Part shown: positions 45,424 to 51,540 of the stretch, piece by piece
Layout: every line of letters begins with the position of its first letter
Position numbering within the stretch: the stretch's first letter is position 1
DNA from: Hyphomicrobium sp.
GTDB lineage: Bacteria > Pseudomonadota > Alphaproteobacteria > Rhizobiales > Hyphomicrobiaceae
DNA length: 64,000 nt
Reading direction: 5' to 3'
NCBI GenBank assembly: GCA_016793445.1
Contig: JAEUME010000001.1
Coordinates: 186,001 to 250,000 of the forward strand
The notes under the pieces: generated by a model
Databases searched by the model: none
What the model was told of the DNA's origin: nothing
The model's input: only the letters and a program-made list of their open reading frames with translations
Position numbers and translations under genes: made by a program

Positions 45424-45831
45424 CTAAAGCGGCTCTGTCACCGCGCGAAAGCGCGCGGTGCCATGAAACGTCTCCCCGTCGGGATCGCGGCGGGCGTCTG
45501 AAAACTCATGCCGCAGGTTGATGAGCCGGTGCCCGTCGAGCGCAATCGCCGCATCATGCAGCGCGGCGCGCGCGGCCGCGATTACGGCATTTGCCTCCTT
45601 GCGCCCGGCCGCGCGCGACCAGACATGCAGGGTCAGCGTGTGCTCGCTGCCGTCTTCGCTCCCCGTCGACCAGTCGCGCTCCGTCGTCTGCCCGATGGTG
45701 ACATAGGGAAACTGCGCGCGCTCGGGCACATCATCATAGACGCGCGGCCCACCCAGAGCGGTCAGAACATTCACATTGCTGGTCAAGCAGGCATGAAGCG
45801 CCTGCTGGAGGGCAAATCCGGCACTCGACAT
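45424..45831 (-). CDS. GTA gp8, DUF3168 tail terminator protein
   Basis: A 135-residue DUF3168 protein (ALQQALHACLTSN at the start, AQFPYVTIGQTTERDWST in the middle). In RcGTA it caps the tail tube. GAGG lies 7 bases before the ATG. It is preceded by 39 bases of spacer after gp7. Confidence 0.9.
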   Translation of the reverse strand: MSSAGFALQQALHACLTSNVNVLTALGGPRVYDDVPERAQFPYVTIGQTTERDWSTGSEDGSEHTLTLHVWSRAAGRKEANAVIAAARAALHDAAIALDGHRLINLRHEFSDARRDPDGETFHGTARFRAVTEPL

Positions 45832-45870
45832 CGCATCACCTCTTTTACAAACTTCACAAGCAGGCGGATC

Positions 45871-46203
45871 TCAAAGATCGCGCTCCTCCACGATGCATTT
45901 CAGCCAACGGCCGCGCTCCTCGATATCGAGCACGCCGCGAATATCGAACGTGCGGGCGCCAAGCCGCAGCCGCATTTCGGGCGCGACGCCCGCGCGATGC
46001 CGTATCCAGACGTCGTGTGTCGCGCGGCCGGCGACGCGGTCGAGCGTCAGCTCTTCAGCCGCGGTGCGCGGCCACACTGCGGCCCAGACATCGGCGACAT
46101 GGAGCCAGGTGATAACCGCACCGCCGCCGCCATCGGCGGCGCGCACGGGCCGCTCGATGCTGACCCGGTGGCGCAGATCTCCGATTTCGATTTGCGTGCT
46201 CAT
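45871..46203 (-). CDS. GTA gp7, head-tail joining (head closure) protein
   Basis: A 110-residue protein of the phage head-tail adaptor family (IEIGDLRHRVSIERP, DVWAAVWPRTAAEE). Start at 46203 overlaps the gp6 stop by 4 bases (ATGA); the frame to 46302 is a shadow of gp6. Confidence 0.9.
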   Translation of the reverse strand: MSTQIEIGDLRHRVSIERPVRAADGGGGAVITWLHVADVWAAVWPRTAAEELTLDRVAGRATHDVWIRHRAGVAPEMRLRLGARTFDIRGVLDIEERGRWLKCIVEERDL

Positions 46204-46775
46204 AAGCGGATCTTCCTGAACGGAGCGATCAGGTCGGAGACCACCTCGGGAACGCGCGCCGCATCCGAGCCGATGTCGATCGCCTCGCGGCGTTCGTACC
46301 AATGGGCGATCAAGAGCAGCAGCGCGTGCCTGATCGGCGCGGGCACATGGGCGCCCACCGGACCAAAACCCGCCTCGAACCCGATCTCAATTCCAGCCGC
46401 GGGCACGCCCGGCTCCGGGCGCGTGGTAGCGTTCCACACCAGGCGCGGCGGCTTGGAGGCCAGATCGACGAGATAGCTCGTCGAAGGAACCGTGAGCCAA
46501 TCGCCCGACGCTGTTCTGACACGCACGCCGGTGACCGTCTTCAGGGGCGAGAGCGGGATCTCGATGTCATTGCCGCATGGCCAGCGGTCGAGCTGCAGCG
46601 TCCAGGCCTGGTCTATCAAGGCGAGAGAAAGCGCGCTCTCGATGTGCAGCCTGGATGTCAGAATGAGGCTGCCGATCAGCACGTCTTCCGCCGTGCCATC
46701 GACGCGCAAGTGCGCCTTTGCCTCCTCCACCGTCAGGGGCTCGGAGACGGGCGCGCTCGTCATTACGAGTGCCAT
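46200..46775 (-). CDS. GTA gp6, head-tail connector protein
   Basis: A 191-residue connector (PLTVEEAKAHLRVDG near the start, QLDRWPCGNDIEIPLSPL in the middle). The family forms the ring beneath the portal. ATG 46775 has AAGGA 7 bases upstream; the longer frame begins at a TTG (46790). Confidence 0.9.
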   Translation of the reverse strand: MALVMTSAPVSEPLTVEEAKAHLRVDGTAEDVLIGSLILTSRLHIESALSLALIDQAWTLQLDRWPCGNDIEIPLSPLKTVTGVRVRTASGDWLTVPSTSYLVDLASKPPRLVWNATTRPEPGVPAAGIEIGFEAGFGPVGAHVPAPIRHALLLLIAHWYERREAIDIGSDAARVPEVVSDLIAPFRKIRL

Positions 46776-46966
46776 CGCTGTATCCTTCAAGAATGTGCAA
46801 AAGGGCGTGAAAGCGGCGGCGAGACCGCTCGATGTGAGCGCTCCCGCCGCCCAGGCGCCTCGCGGGCGGAGGGAGAACCCGCGAGAAGATTTGACGTTGA
46901 ACCGGCTTTCGGCGAACCGCGTTTTGCGTGGGCGGCGCCGTGCAGGCTCACCTGCTTGGCGCTACG

Positions 46967-48184
46967 TCACGAGACGGAGAACTTCATCAGCTTGATCGCA
47001 TCGAAGTCCTGCACGCCGCCGCCCACGCGCTTGGTCGTGTAGAACAGCACGTAGGGTTTGGCGGAGAAGGGATCGCGCAGCACGCGAATGCCTGCGCGAT
47101 CGACGACCAGATAGCCACGCGAGAAGTCACCGAACGCGATCGACAGGGAGTTGGCGGCGATGTCGGGCATGTCCTCGCATTCGACCACGCCGTAACCCAT
47201 CAGCGAGGGCATCTCGCCTGGCGCGTTTGCAGGCTGCCAGAGGTAGTTGCCCTGGCCATCTTTCATCTTGCGGATGGCCGCCTGCGTCGACCGGTTCATG
47301 ACGAAATGCGCATTCGCGCGATAGGGCGCCTTGGCCGCGTAGATCAGGTCGAGCAGCTTGTCGCCCGCGTTCGTCGCTGGCAACGCGCCTGCAACGCCGG
47401 TCGCGATATAACCCAGGTTGCCCCACGTCCACGCGCTGTTCGCGACCGTCGTGTAGGTCAGAAATCCCTTGGGCTTGTTCACGCCATCGCCGGTGACAAA
47501 AGCCTTGCCTTCCTGATCGGCGAACGCGATGCGCACCTCTTCTGCCAGCCATTCGTCGATATTGACGATGGCATCATCGAGCAGCGCGCCGCTGGCCGCC
47601 GGCATGGCGTAGAGTTCCATGGTCGGAAACTGCAGTTCAGCCAGCACGGGCGTATTCGTCTGCGGGCGCGCTGCAGTCTCCGCGACCCAGCCTGAGTCCG
47701 CACCCGTTGTCGCGAACGGACGCTTGTAGATGGAGCCCGATACGGTGCGAATGCCTGCAATCGAGCGGATCGGCGAGATCGCCTTCAAGAGGCGATTGAC
47801 CGTTGCCTCTGTTTCCGCGGGCACGAGATAGCCGCCATCCTGGCCCGAGCCAATGGAGAGTGCCTTCTCCTCAAGCTTGACGAGGCGAGCAGCTTCTCCC
47901 TTGCGCACATAGGCGTCAAAGGCCGACTTGTGCGCAAGATCGCTCACCGGCGCAAGAGCCGGCCCGAGCTGCGGACGCTGGGCCTTGCGCGAAAGCGTAT
48001 CGAGAGTTGCCTCGATGCGCGCGATCTTTTCCTCGCGCACGACGTCTGCGGCCCCGCGCTGCTCGATCTCAGCAAGGCGGGCATTATTGTCTTCCTTGAA
48101 GGCCTCGAAAGCCTCCATGAACTCATCGAAGGCGCGCGCGGTTTCTCCGCCCACGCCCTTGCTCTCAAGGGGGGTCGTATCCAT
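46967..48184 (-). CDS. GTA gp5, HK97-family major capsid protein
   Basis: A 405-residue HK97-fold capsid protein. An N-terminal coiled-coil scaffold region (about residues 15-90, EAFKEDNNARLAEIEQRG) precedes the mature shell domain (about residues 100-405, with SIGSGQDGGYLVPAETEATV and LMGYGVVECEDMPDI). AAGGAC lies 8 bases before the ATG. It is separated from gp4 by about 500 bases without an intact gene, which is unusual for GTA clusters. Confidence 0.95.
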   Translation of the reverse strand: MDTTPLESKGVGGETARAFDEFMEAFEAFKEDNNARLAEIEQRGAADVVREEKIARIEATLDTLSRKAQRPQLGPALAPVSDLAHKSAFDAYVRKGEAARLVKLEEKALSIGSGQDGGYLVPAETEATVNRLLKAISPIRSIAGIRTVSGSIYKRPFATTGADSGWVAETAARPQTNTPVLAELQFPTMELYAMPAASGALLDDAIVNIDEWLAEEVRIAFADQEGKAFVTGDGVNKPKGFLTYTTVANSAWTWGNLGYIATGVAGALPATNAGDKLLDLIYAAKAPYRANAHFVMNRSTQAAIRKMKDGQGNYLWQPANAPGEMPSLMGYGVVECEDMPDIAANSLSIAFGDFSRGYLVVDRAGIRVLRDPFSAKPYVLFYTTKRVGGGVQDFDAIKLMKFSVS

Positions 48185-48299
48185 GTCGAATTGTCCTTGT
48201 TTCAGCTTTTTGGTTTTACGCCGCCCCGTGCGCTCAGCGCCGGAGCGGATTACTTCACGTCAAGACGCGCATCCCGCTGCGTCCTTCTTCGTCAGGCTT

Positions 48300-48500
48300 G
48301 GCGTGCTTTACGCTTTGCCCCGCGAGACCGCCCAGCATCCCGCTTGAGCGCCTCGCGAATTGGTACCTGCCCGCCGCCGGGATTGCCGGCGGGCACGCGG
48401 CTGGTCGGGCCGGTACTTATCTTCGCGCCGCAAGGCGTCCGCGTAGCGCTGCGCCGACATCAGCACGCGCACATACGCCACCTCGCACTGCGCGCGCACT
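48300..48500 (-). pseudogene. Frameshifted relic of a toxin-linker (PDQPRVPAG) gene
   Basis: One frame reads DKYRPDQPR and then loses sense; one base shift restores VPAGNPGGGQVPIREALKR. Together they match the SPDQPRVPAGHPDGGQW linker of the toxin-like gene at 50803-51531. The relic suggests that a similar cassette once sat between gp4 and gp5. Confidence 0.6.
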
Positions 48501-48627
48501 CAGTCGGCCCGCGCCTTGCGCACGAGCACCATCGCGTCCGATGTAATGAACTTATCTCGCCTCTGCCTGCGGACCGGTGCGCCCGCCCTTGCCTTGAGCC
48601 GAGCGCCTTCGAGCACCGCTGAAACTA

Positions 48628-48648
48628 AAACACCCGGCGCTTGCCGGG
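48628..48648 (-). terminator. Terminator-like hairpin after gp4
   Basis: CCCGGC and GCCGGG (48633-48648) form a 6-bp GC stem with a 4-base loop; on the minus strand TGTTTTAGTTT follows. It lies 34 bases after the gp4 stop and could weaken transcription into the capsid and tail genes, or balance their dosage. Confidence 0.5.
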
Positions 48649-48682
48649 CGAATGCTGTTTCGATTGAATGAACCAGAGACCG

Positions 48683-49390
48683 TCAGATAGCCGCGTGCAG
48701 GCTTGCCGTTGCCCTGCGCAGGCGCGCGGCTATCGCGGCATCCTCGCCCGCCAGCACCTGGCCGGAACGCAGCGCCTTGAGCCCGCCGAGGCCATCGCGC
48801 ATTAACGCGCGCGCCTCGCTGCGCGTCAGCCCGGCCTCCTGCGTCAGCCAGCGCTCGAACGCGCGTTCCGTCGGCACGCTCTCGCGAAACGGCGACATCT
48901 TCACCGCCGAGACACGCGCCTGGGGCAGCATGGGAAACGTCACGACCGAGATCTCCCAAAGATCGAGCTTCAGGATGCGGCGCACGCCGTTCCTGGCATC
49001 GCGTTGCGTGCGCTGCGCCTTGAAGCCGATGGAAAGGCCATCGAGCGCGCCCACGCGCATGAGGCTCAACACTTCGCGCGCTTTCGCCACCGCCGCCATC
49101 AGACGTCCGCGCACGTAGAGGCCCTTGGCATCCTCGCGAATCTCTTCCCATACGCCGATGGGCTCTGCCGGATCATGCTGGAACAGCATCTTGATGCCGG
49201 CGGCGCCTTTCGCGCGCAGGCTCTCGGCGAACGCGCCGCGCATCACCACATCGCGGCCCATGTCCTCCGCATCGAAAAGACTGGCGTAGCCTTCGAAGGT
49301 GCCATCCTCGAACACGGCCTTGGTCTCAAGGCGCCGTGGTTCGCTCACATCCGCGCATGCGGGCATGAGAAATAGCGGTCGCGCACTCAT
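48683..49390 (-). CDS. GTA gp4, HK97-family prohead protease
   Basis: A 235-residue U35 prohead protease. The catalytic histidine is in LFQHDPAEPIG (about residue 73) and the serine in ALDGLSIGFKAQ (about residue 118). It trims the capsid scaffold during head maturation. Its ATG overlaps the stop of the third portal-tail copy (ATGA), which suggests that this copy is the original 3' end of the portal gene. Confidence 0.93.
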   Translation of the reverse strand: MSARPLFLMPACADVSEPRRLETKAVFEDGTFEGYASLFDAEDMGRDVVMRGAFAESLRAKGAAGIKMLFQHDPAEPIGVWEEIREDAKGLYVRGRLMAAVAKAREVLSLMRVGALDGLSIGFKAQRTQRDARNGVRRILKLDLWEISVVTFPMLPQARVSAVKMSPFRESVPTERAFERWLTQEAGLTRSEARALMRDGLGGLKALRSGQVLAGEDAAIAARLRRATASLHAAI

Positions 49391-49609
49391 GTTCGCTCCG
49401 TTCTTTGTTGTTTCGCAATGTAGGTCGTGATGGCCAGCGGCGGTTCTGGAGTGTTTTCCGGAAAGGTGGGGACCGGTTCTCCAGTTGCCTTCCCACCCAG
49501 CGCCTGATAGCCCGCCGCAACGCGCTTCTCGTCATCGGTCAAGAACGACACGCCCTCAAGGCGCGCCCACAGCGCATCGCGCTCCGGAAGGAGCCGTCAT
49601 TTGTCGCCA
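49387..49609 (-). pseudogene. Portal-gene 3' end, copy 3 (probably the original tail)
   Basis: The frame reads LLPERDALWARLEGVSFLTD, then DEKRVAAGYQALGG, then a different end (KATGEPVPTFPENTPEPPL to RTERT), closing at a TGA that overlaps the gp4 start. The first ~40 residues match the end of the intact portal protein. A stop codon precedes it, so it cannot be the end of a working portal protein today. A Hyphomicrobiales repeat (49453-49487) is embedded in its 3' part. Just before it are ~30 bases resembling the end of the immunity-like gene at 50390. Confidence 0.75.
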
Positions 49610-49636
49610 ACATTTTAGCCCTCGGTCATTGCGAGT

Positions 49637-50056
49637 TCATTCGGGGCGGTGCCACCACTCGAAGCCTCTTCCGTCCAGCAGAGCTTCACTCGCTTGCAGG
49701 CCGCGGTCGGTCAAAATCGCCTCCGGTTCCGGCGTTTGGTAATAGGGTGGACCAGAACAACGAAGATCGTTCCATAGATTTCTAGTTTCATTGAAGCGAT
49801 AGTTTTGCACCAGCTTGCCGAGTTCGGACAATGCCTCGTCTTTCGAGAGAGGCTGGTTCCCAAAGGGAATGGACGTCAAACCGAGCTCTATCTGATTGCC
49901 GAGAAGAAGCTCGCGAAGCGCTTTTTCGTATATAACAACCTCGCTTTGATCGCCTTGAGGATCGATCACCGTATTGAGAAGTGGAAGCAATCTATCACAC
50001 CCTGCTTCTTCCAAGCTGGCAAGTATCCGGGATTTCATTTCCTCGATATTGATCAT
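49637..50056 (-). CDS. Immunity-like small acidic protein, second copy
   Basis: A 139-residue soluble protein starting MINIEEMKSRILASLEEAGC and ending DGRGFEWWHRPE. It is a clear relative of the protein at 50390-50782 in length, in the N-terminal helix pattern (LEEAG..xLLPLLNTVI) and in the aromatic end (RGFEWW / RGYQWW). It starts 5 bases after the stop of a toxin-like remnant, the usual place for an immunity gene. GAGG precedes the ATG. No known family was recognised. GC content is lower than in the neighbouring GTA genes, which suggests transfer. Confidence 0.7.
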   Translation of the reverse strand: MINIEEMKSRILASLEEAGCDRLLPLLNTVIDPQGDQSEVVIYEKALRELLLGNQIELGLTSIPFGNQPLSKDEALSELGKLVQNYRFNETRNLWNDLRCSGPPYYQTPEPEAILTDRGLQASEALLDGRGFEWWHRPE

Positions 50057-50061
50057 CGTCC

Positions 50062-50173
50062 TCAGTCCTTGCTAGTCTTATTCGGTATCGTAATGTGCGC
50101 TCCTTCACGGAGGTCTACAGAGGATCGATATCTGTAGTAATAGTCGTTCCAATGCTTCTGGTCAGAGTCTGAC
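50062..50173 (-). pseudogene. C-terminal remnant of a second toxin-like gene
   Basis: Only the last ~35 residues remain (SDSDQKHWNDYYYRYRSSVD, LREGAHITIPNKTSKD). They match the end of the toxin-like protein at 50803-51531 (PQKFYFQHYYRYRARNDKKW, PVPVPDKD). The remnant directly follows portal-tail copy 2, out of frame by one. The linker and middle of the toxin domain are missing, so it is probably inactive. Confidence 0.65.
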
Positions 50174-50394
50174 CTATGCCTTCTTCGCACCTTCCGGTTG
50201 CCTCCACTCCGCGCCCGGCGGCCGGCCCGACGAAGGAGAGTCGCCGGGCGCAAACTCAAAAGGGCGGCGTTTCTTGGTTCCCTCCCCGCCCAGCGCCTCG
50301 TACCCTGCCGCAATGCGCTTCTCGTCATCGGTCAGGAACGACACGCCTTCCAGCCGCGCCCACAGCGCATAGCGCTCCGGAAGGAGCCGTCATT
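50174..50394 (-). pseudogene. Portal-gene 3' end, copy 2
   Basis: The frame reads LLPERYALWARLEGVSFLTD, DEKRIAAGYEALGGEGTKKR, then RPFEFAPGDSPSSGRPPGAE and WRQPEGAKKA before a TAG. The first 40 residues match the end of the intact portal protein almost exactly. Unlike in the intact portal, the frame continues through a 41-bp palindromic element (50211-50251). It begins in frame directly after the stop codon of the immunity-like gene at 50390. It has no start of its own. Confidence 0.75.
50211..50251. repeat. 41-bp palindromic element in portal-tail copy 2
   Basis: Arms GCGCCCGGC and GCCGGGCGC (9 bp, perfect) enclose a 23-bp core beginning GGCCGGC and ending GAGAGTC. The element is translated in frame as APGDSPSSGRPPGA. 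It belongs to the same family as the elements at 51422-51528, 51700-51782 and 54067-54275. Confidence 0.75.
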
Positions 50395-50782
50395 GTCGCC
50401 ACCATTGATAGCCTCGCGTTTCGAGAACTACTCGCGCGCGTGCCTTCCCTTTCTCGGTCGTCACGACCTCGGGCCAGGGCCGGGGGCCGCCAGTCCAAGT
50501 CCCATCGCTGCGCAAAACCAAGTGATCATCCAGTTGTTCGATTACGCGCTCCGAGAGTTCTTTGGAAATTTCTCTTAACTCTCGTCCAGTAGCATCATCA
50601 AATGCGACACGTACCAGATCGGCATTTATCAAACCGGCAAGGGCGCTCCTTATCCCAGCACGTTGTTGATCGACGGTCATCTCTTCTGCAAAAATCGTGT
50701 TTGCCAATGTCGGAAGATTCTCCTCGCCCGCCTCCTCAAGCTCACTTAACAAGCGGTCCTGCAGTTCCGTTTCATCTTCCAT
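50390..50782 (-). CDS. Immunity-like small acidic protein, first copy
   Basis: A 130-residue soluble protein starting MEDETELQDRLLSELEEAGE and ending VLETRGYQWWRQ. It is a paralogue of the protein at 49637-50056. ATG 50782 is chosen because AAGGAG lies 7 bases before it; the longer frame to 50839 overlaps the toxin-like gene. It starts 20 bases after the toxin-like gene stops, an order typical of toxin then immunity genes. No family is recognised. Portal-tail copy 2 follows its stop codon in the same frame. Confidence 0.72.
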   Translation of the reverse strand: MEDETELQDRLLSELEEAGEENLPTLANTIFAEEMTVDQQRAGIRSALAGLINADLVRVAFDDATGRELREISKELSERVIEQLDDHLVLRSDGTWTGGPRPWPEVVTTEKGKARARVVLETRGYQWWRQ

Positions 50783-50802
50783 CAGGCGCTCCTTGCGATC
50801 CT

Positions 50803-51531
50803 CTAATCCTTGTCCGGCACTGGAACCGGCTGGCCCCATTTTTTATCGTTCCGCGCTCGATACCGATAATAGTGTTGAAAATAGAACTTCTGAGGCGGCT
50901 CCATCTTTGAGGGGCCTTTGATTGGCCGCTTCATAATTCGAACTTGTTCGGTCGAAGTGCCATTCTCTAGCAGCATCCCGGGATCTCTAGTCGCCCTCTT
51001 ATAAGTAAATCCTCTGTTGCTCAATTCCTTGCGCAACCTATTGGCGCCCCAATCATGGCTTGTCCCAGGAATGGCATCGCGGCGCAGTTCGTTGAAGCGC
51101 GCATTGGCTTCAGCCTCGATTCCGATCTGATGCGATATGGCTCCTTCGGCGCTCTCGTAGAGACCCGGGCGTGGCCGCCACGACGGATCAATGTCCCTCA
51201 CGCGTGAAACCGCAGCCTCGGCGGCATTGGTTGCGTTCGACAAGCGCATGATTTGCGCTGGCGTCGCCTCGAATGTGTATCCGCCAACTCTGACATTGCC
51301 GCCACGGCCGCGCGCTTGCGCCAGCTCTACGCCTGTTTCACCGCCACCCGCATCCGTCCACTGCCCGCCGTCGGGATGGCCGGCGGGCACGCGCGGCTGA
51401 TCGGGCGAGTATTTTACGTTGGTGCCCGGCCACACTCCTTCGTCGCGCCGGCCGCCGTCCACCGCGCCTTCCGGCCGGCTCTGCGCAGCGGAGTCGGAAG
51501 GCGCAAACGAAAGAGAGTCGGAAGGCGCAAC
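50803..51531 (-). CDS. Toxin-like protein linked to the portal gene (start unclear, possible frameshift fusion)
   Basis: The open frame overlaps the portal end and runs 242 residues past the portal stop. After a palindrome-derived linker comes YSPDQPRVPAGHPDGGQW, a motif I associate with linkers before toxin domains in phage-borne proteins, then a globular part with conserved-looking patches (LYESAEGAISHQIGIEAEAN, STEQVRIMKRP, KFYFQHYYRYRARNDKKWG). No good independent start exists: the only in-frame GTG overlaps its own GAAGGAG. The frame joins the portal frame by a -1 shift at CCCTTTT. I infer a C-terminal effector domain carried by the portal protein, followed by its immunity gene. The enzymatic activity is unknown. 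Confidence 0.65.
   Translation of the reverse strand, partial: VAPSDSLSFAPSDSAAQSRPEGAVDGGRRDEGVWPGTNVKYSPDQPRVPAGHPDGGQWTDAGGGETGVELAQARGRGGNVRVGGYTFEATPAQIMRLSNATNAAEAAVSRVRDIDPSWRPRPGLYESAEGAISHQIGIEAEANARFNELRRDAIPGTSHDWGANRLRKELSNRGFTYKRATRDPGMLLENGTSTEQVRIMKRPIKGPSKMEPPQKFYFQHYYRYRARNDKKWGQPVPVPDKD
51422..51528. repeat. Cluster of 41-bp palindromic elements in the toxin linker
   Basis: Two full elements lie almost end to end: 51422-51462 (arms GTGCCCGGC and GCCGTCCAC, 7 of 9 pairs) and 51464-51504 (arms GCGCCTTCC and GGAAGGCGC, perfect). A half element (GAGTCGGAAGGCGC) follows at 51515-51528. They start 2 bases after the portal stop and are read through in the toxin-like frame. Confidence 0.75.
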
Positions 51532-51540
51532 TAAAAAGGG
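51531..51540 (-). promoter_or_regulatory. Candidate -1 ribosomal frameshift site at the portal stop
   Basis: The portal frame ends CGC CCT TTT TAG. CCCTTTT (51540-51534) fits the X-XXY-YYZ slip pattern, and a -1 slip enters the toxin-like frame (P F L V A P S D). Five bases after the slip lies the arm GCGCCTTCC of a palindromic element that could form the stimulating hairpin. Confidence 0.5.

Larger units (their letters stand above)
48185..48682 (-). other. Gene-poor gap between gp4 and gp5
   Basis: No intact gene was seen in these 498 bases. The gap holds a hairpin near the end of gp4 and a broken relic of the PDQPRVPAG-motif gene family (separate entries). The last 40 bases carry the gp5 ribosome-binding site. 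In most RcGTA-type clusters gp4 and gp5 are close together, so this looks like the scar of a lost insert. Confidence 0.6.

Noticed and set aside
49637-51531. Classic toxin-antitoxin operon
   Set aside because: The order is toxin then partner, the partners look like immunity proteins without a DNA-binding domain, and the toxin lacks its own start and is tied to the portal frame.
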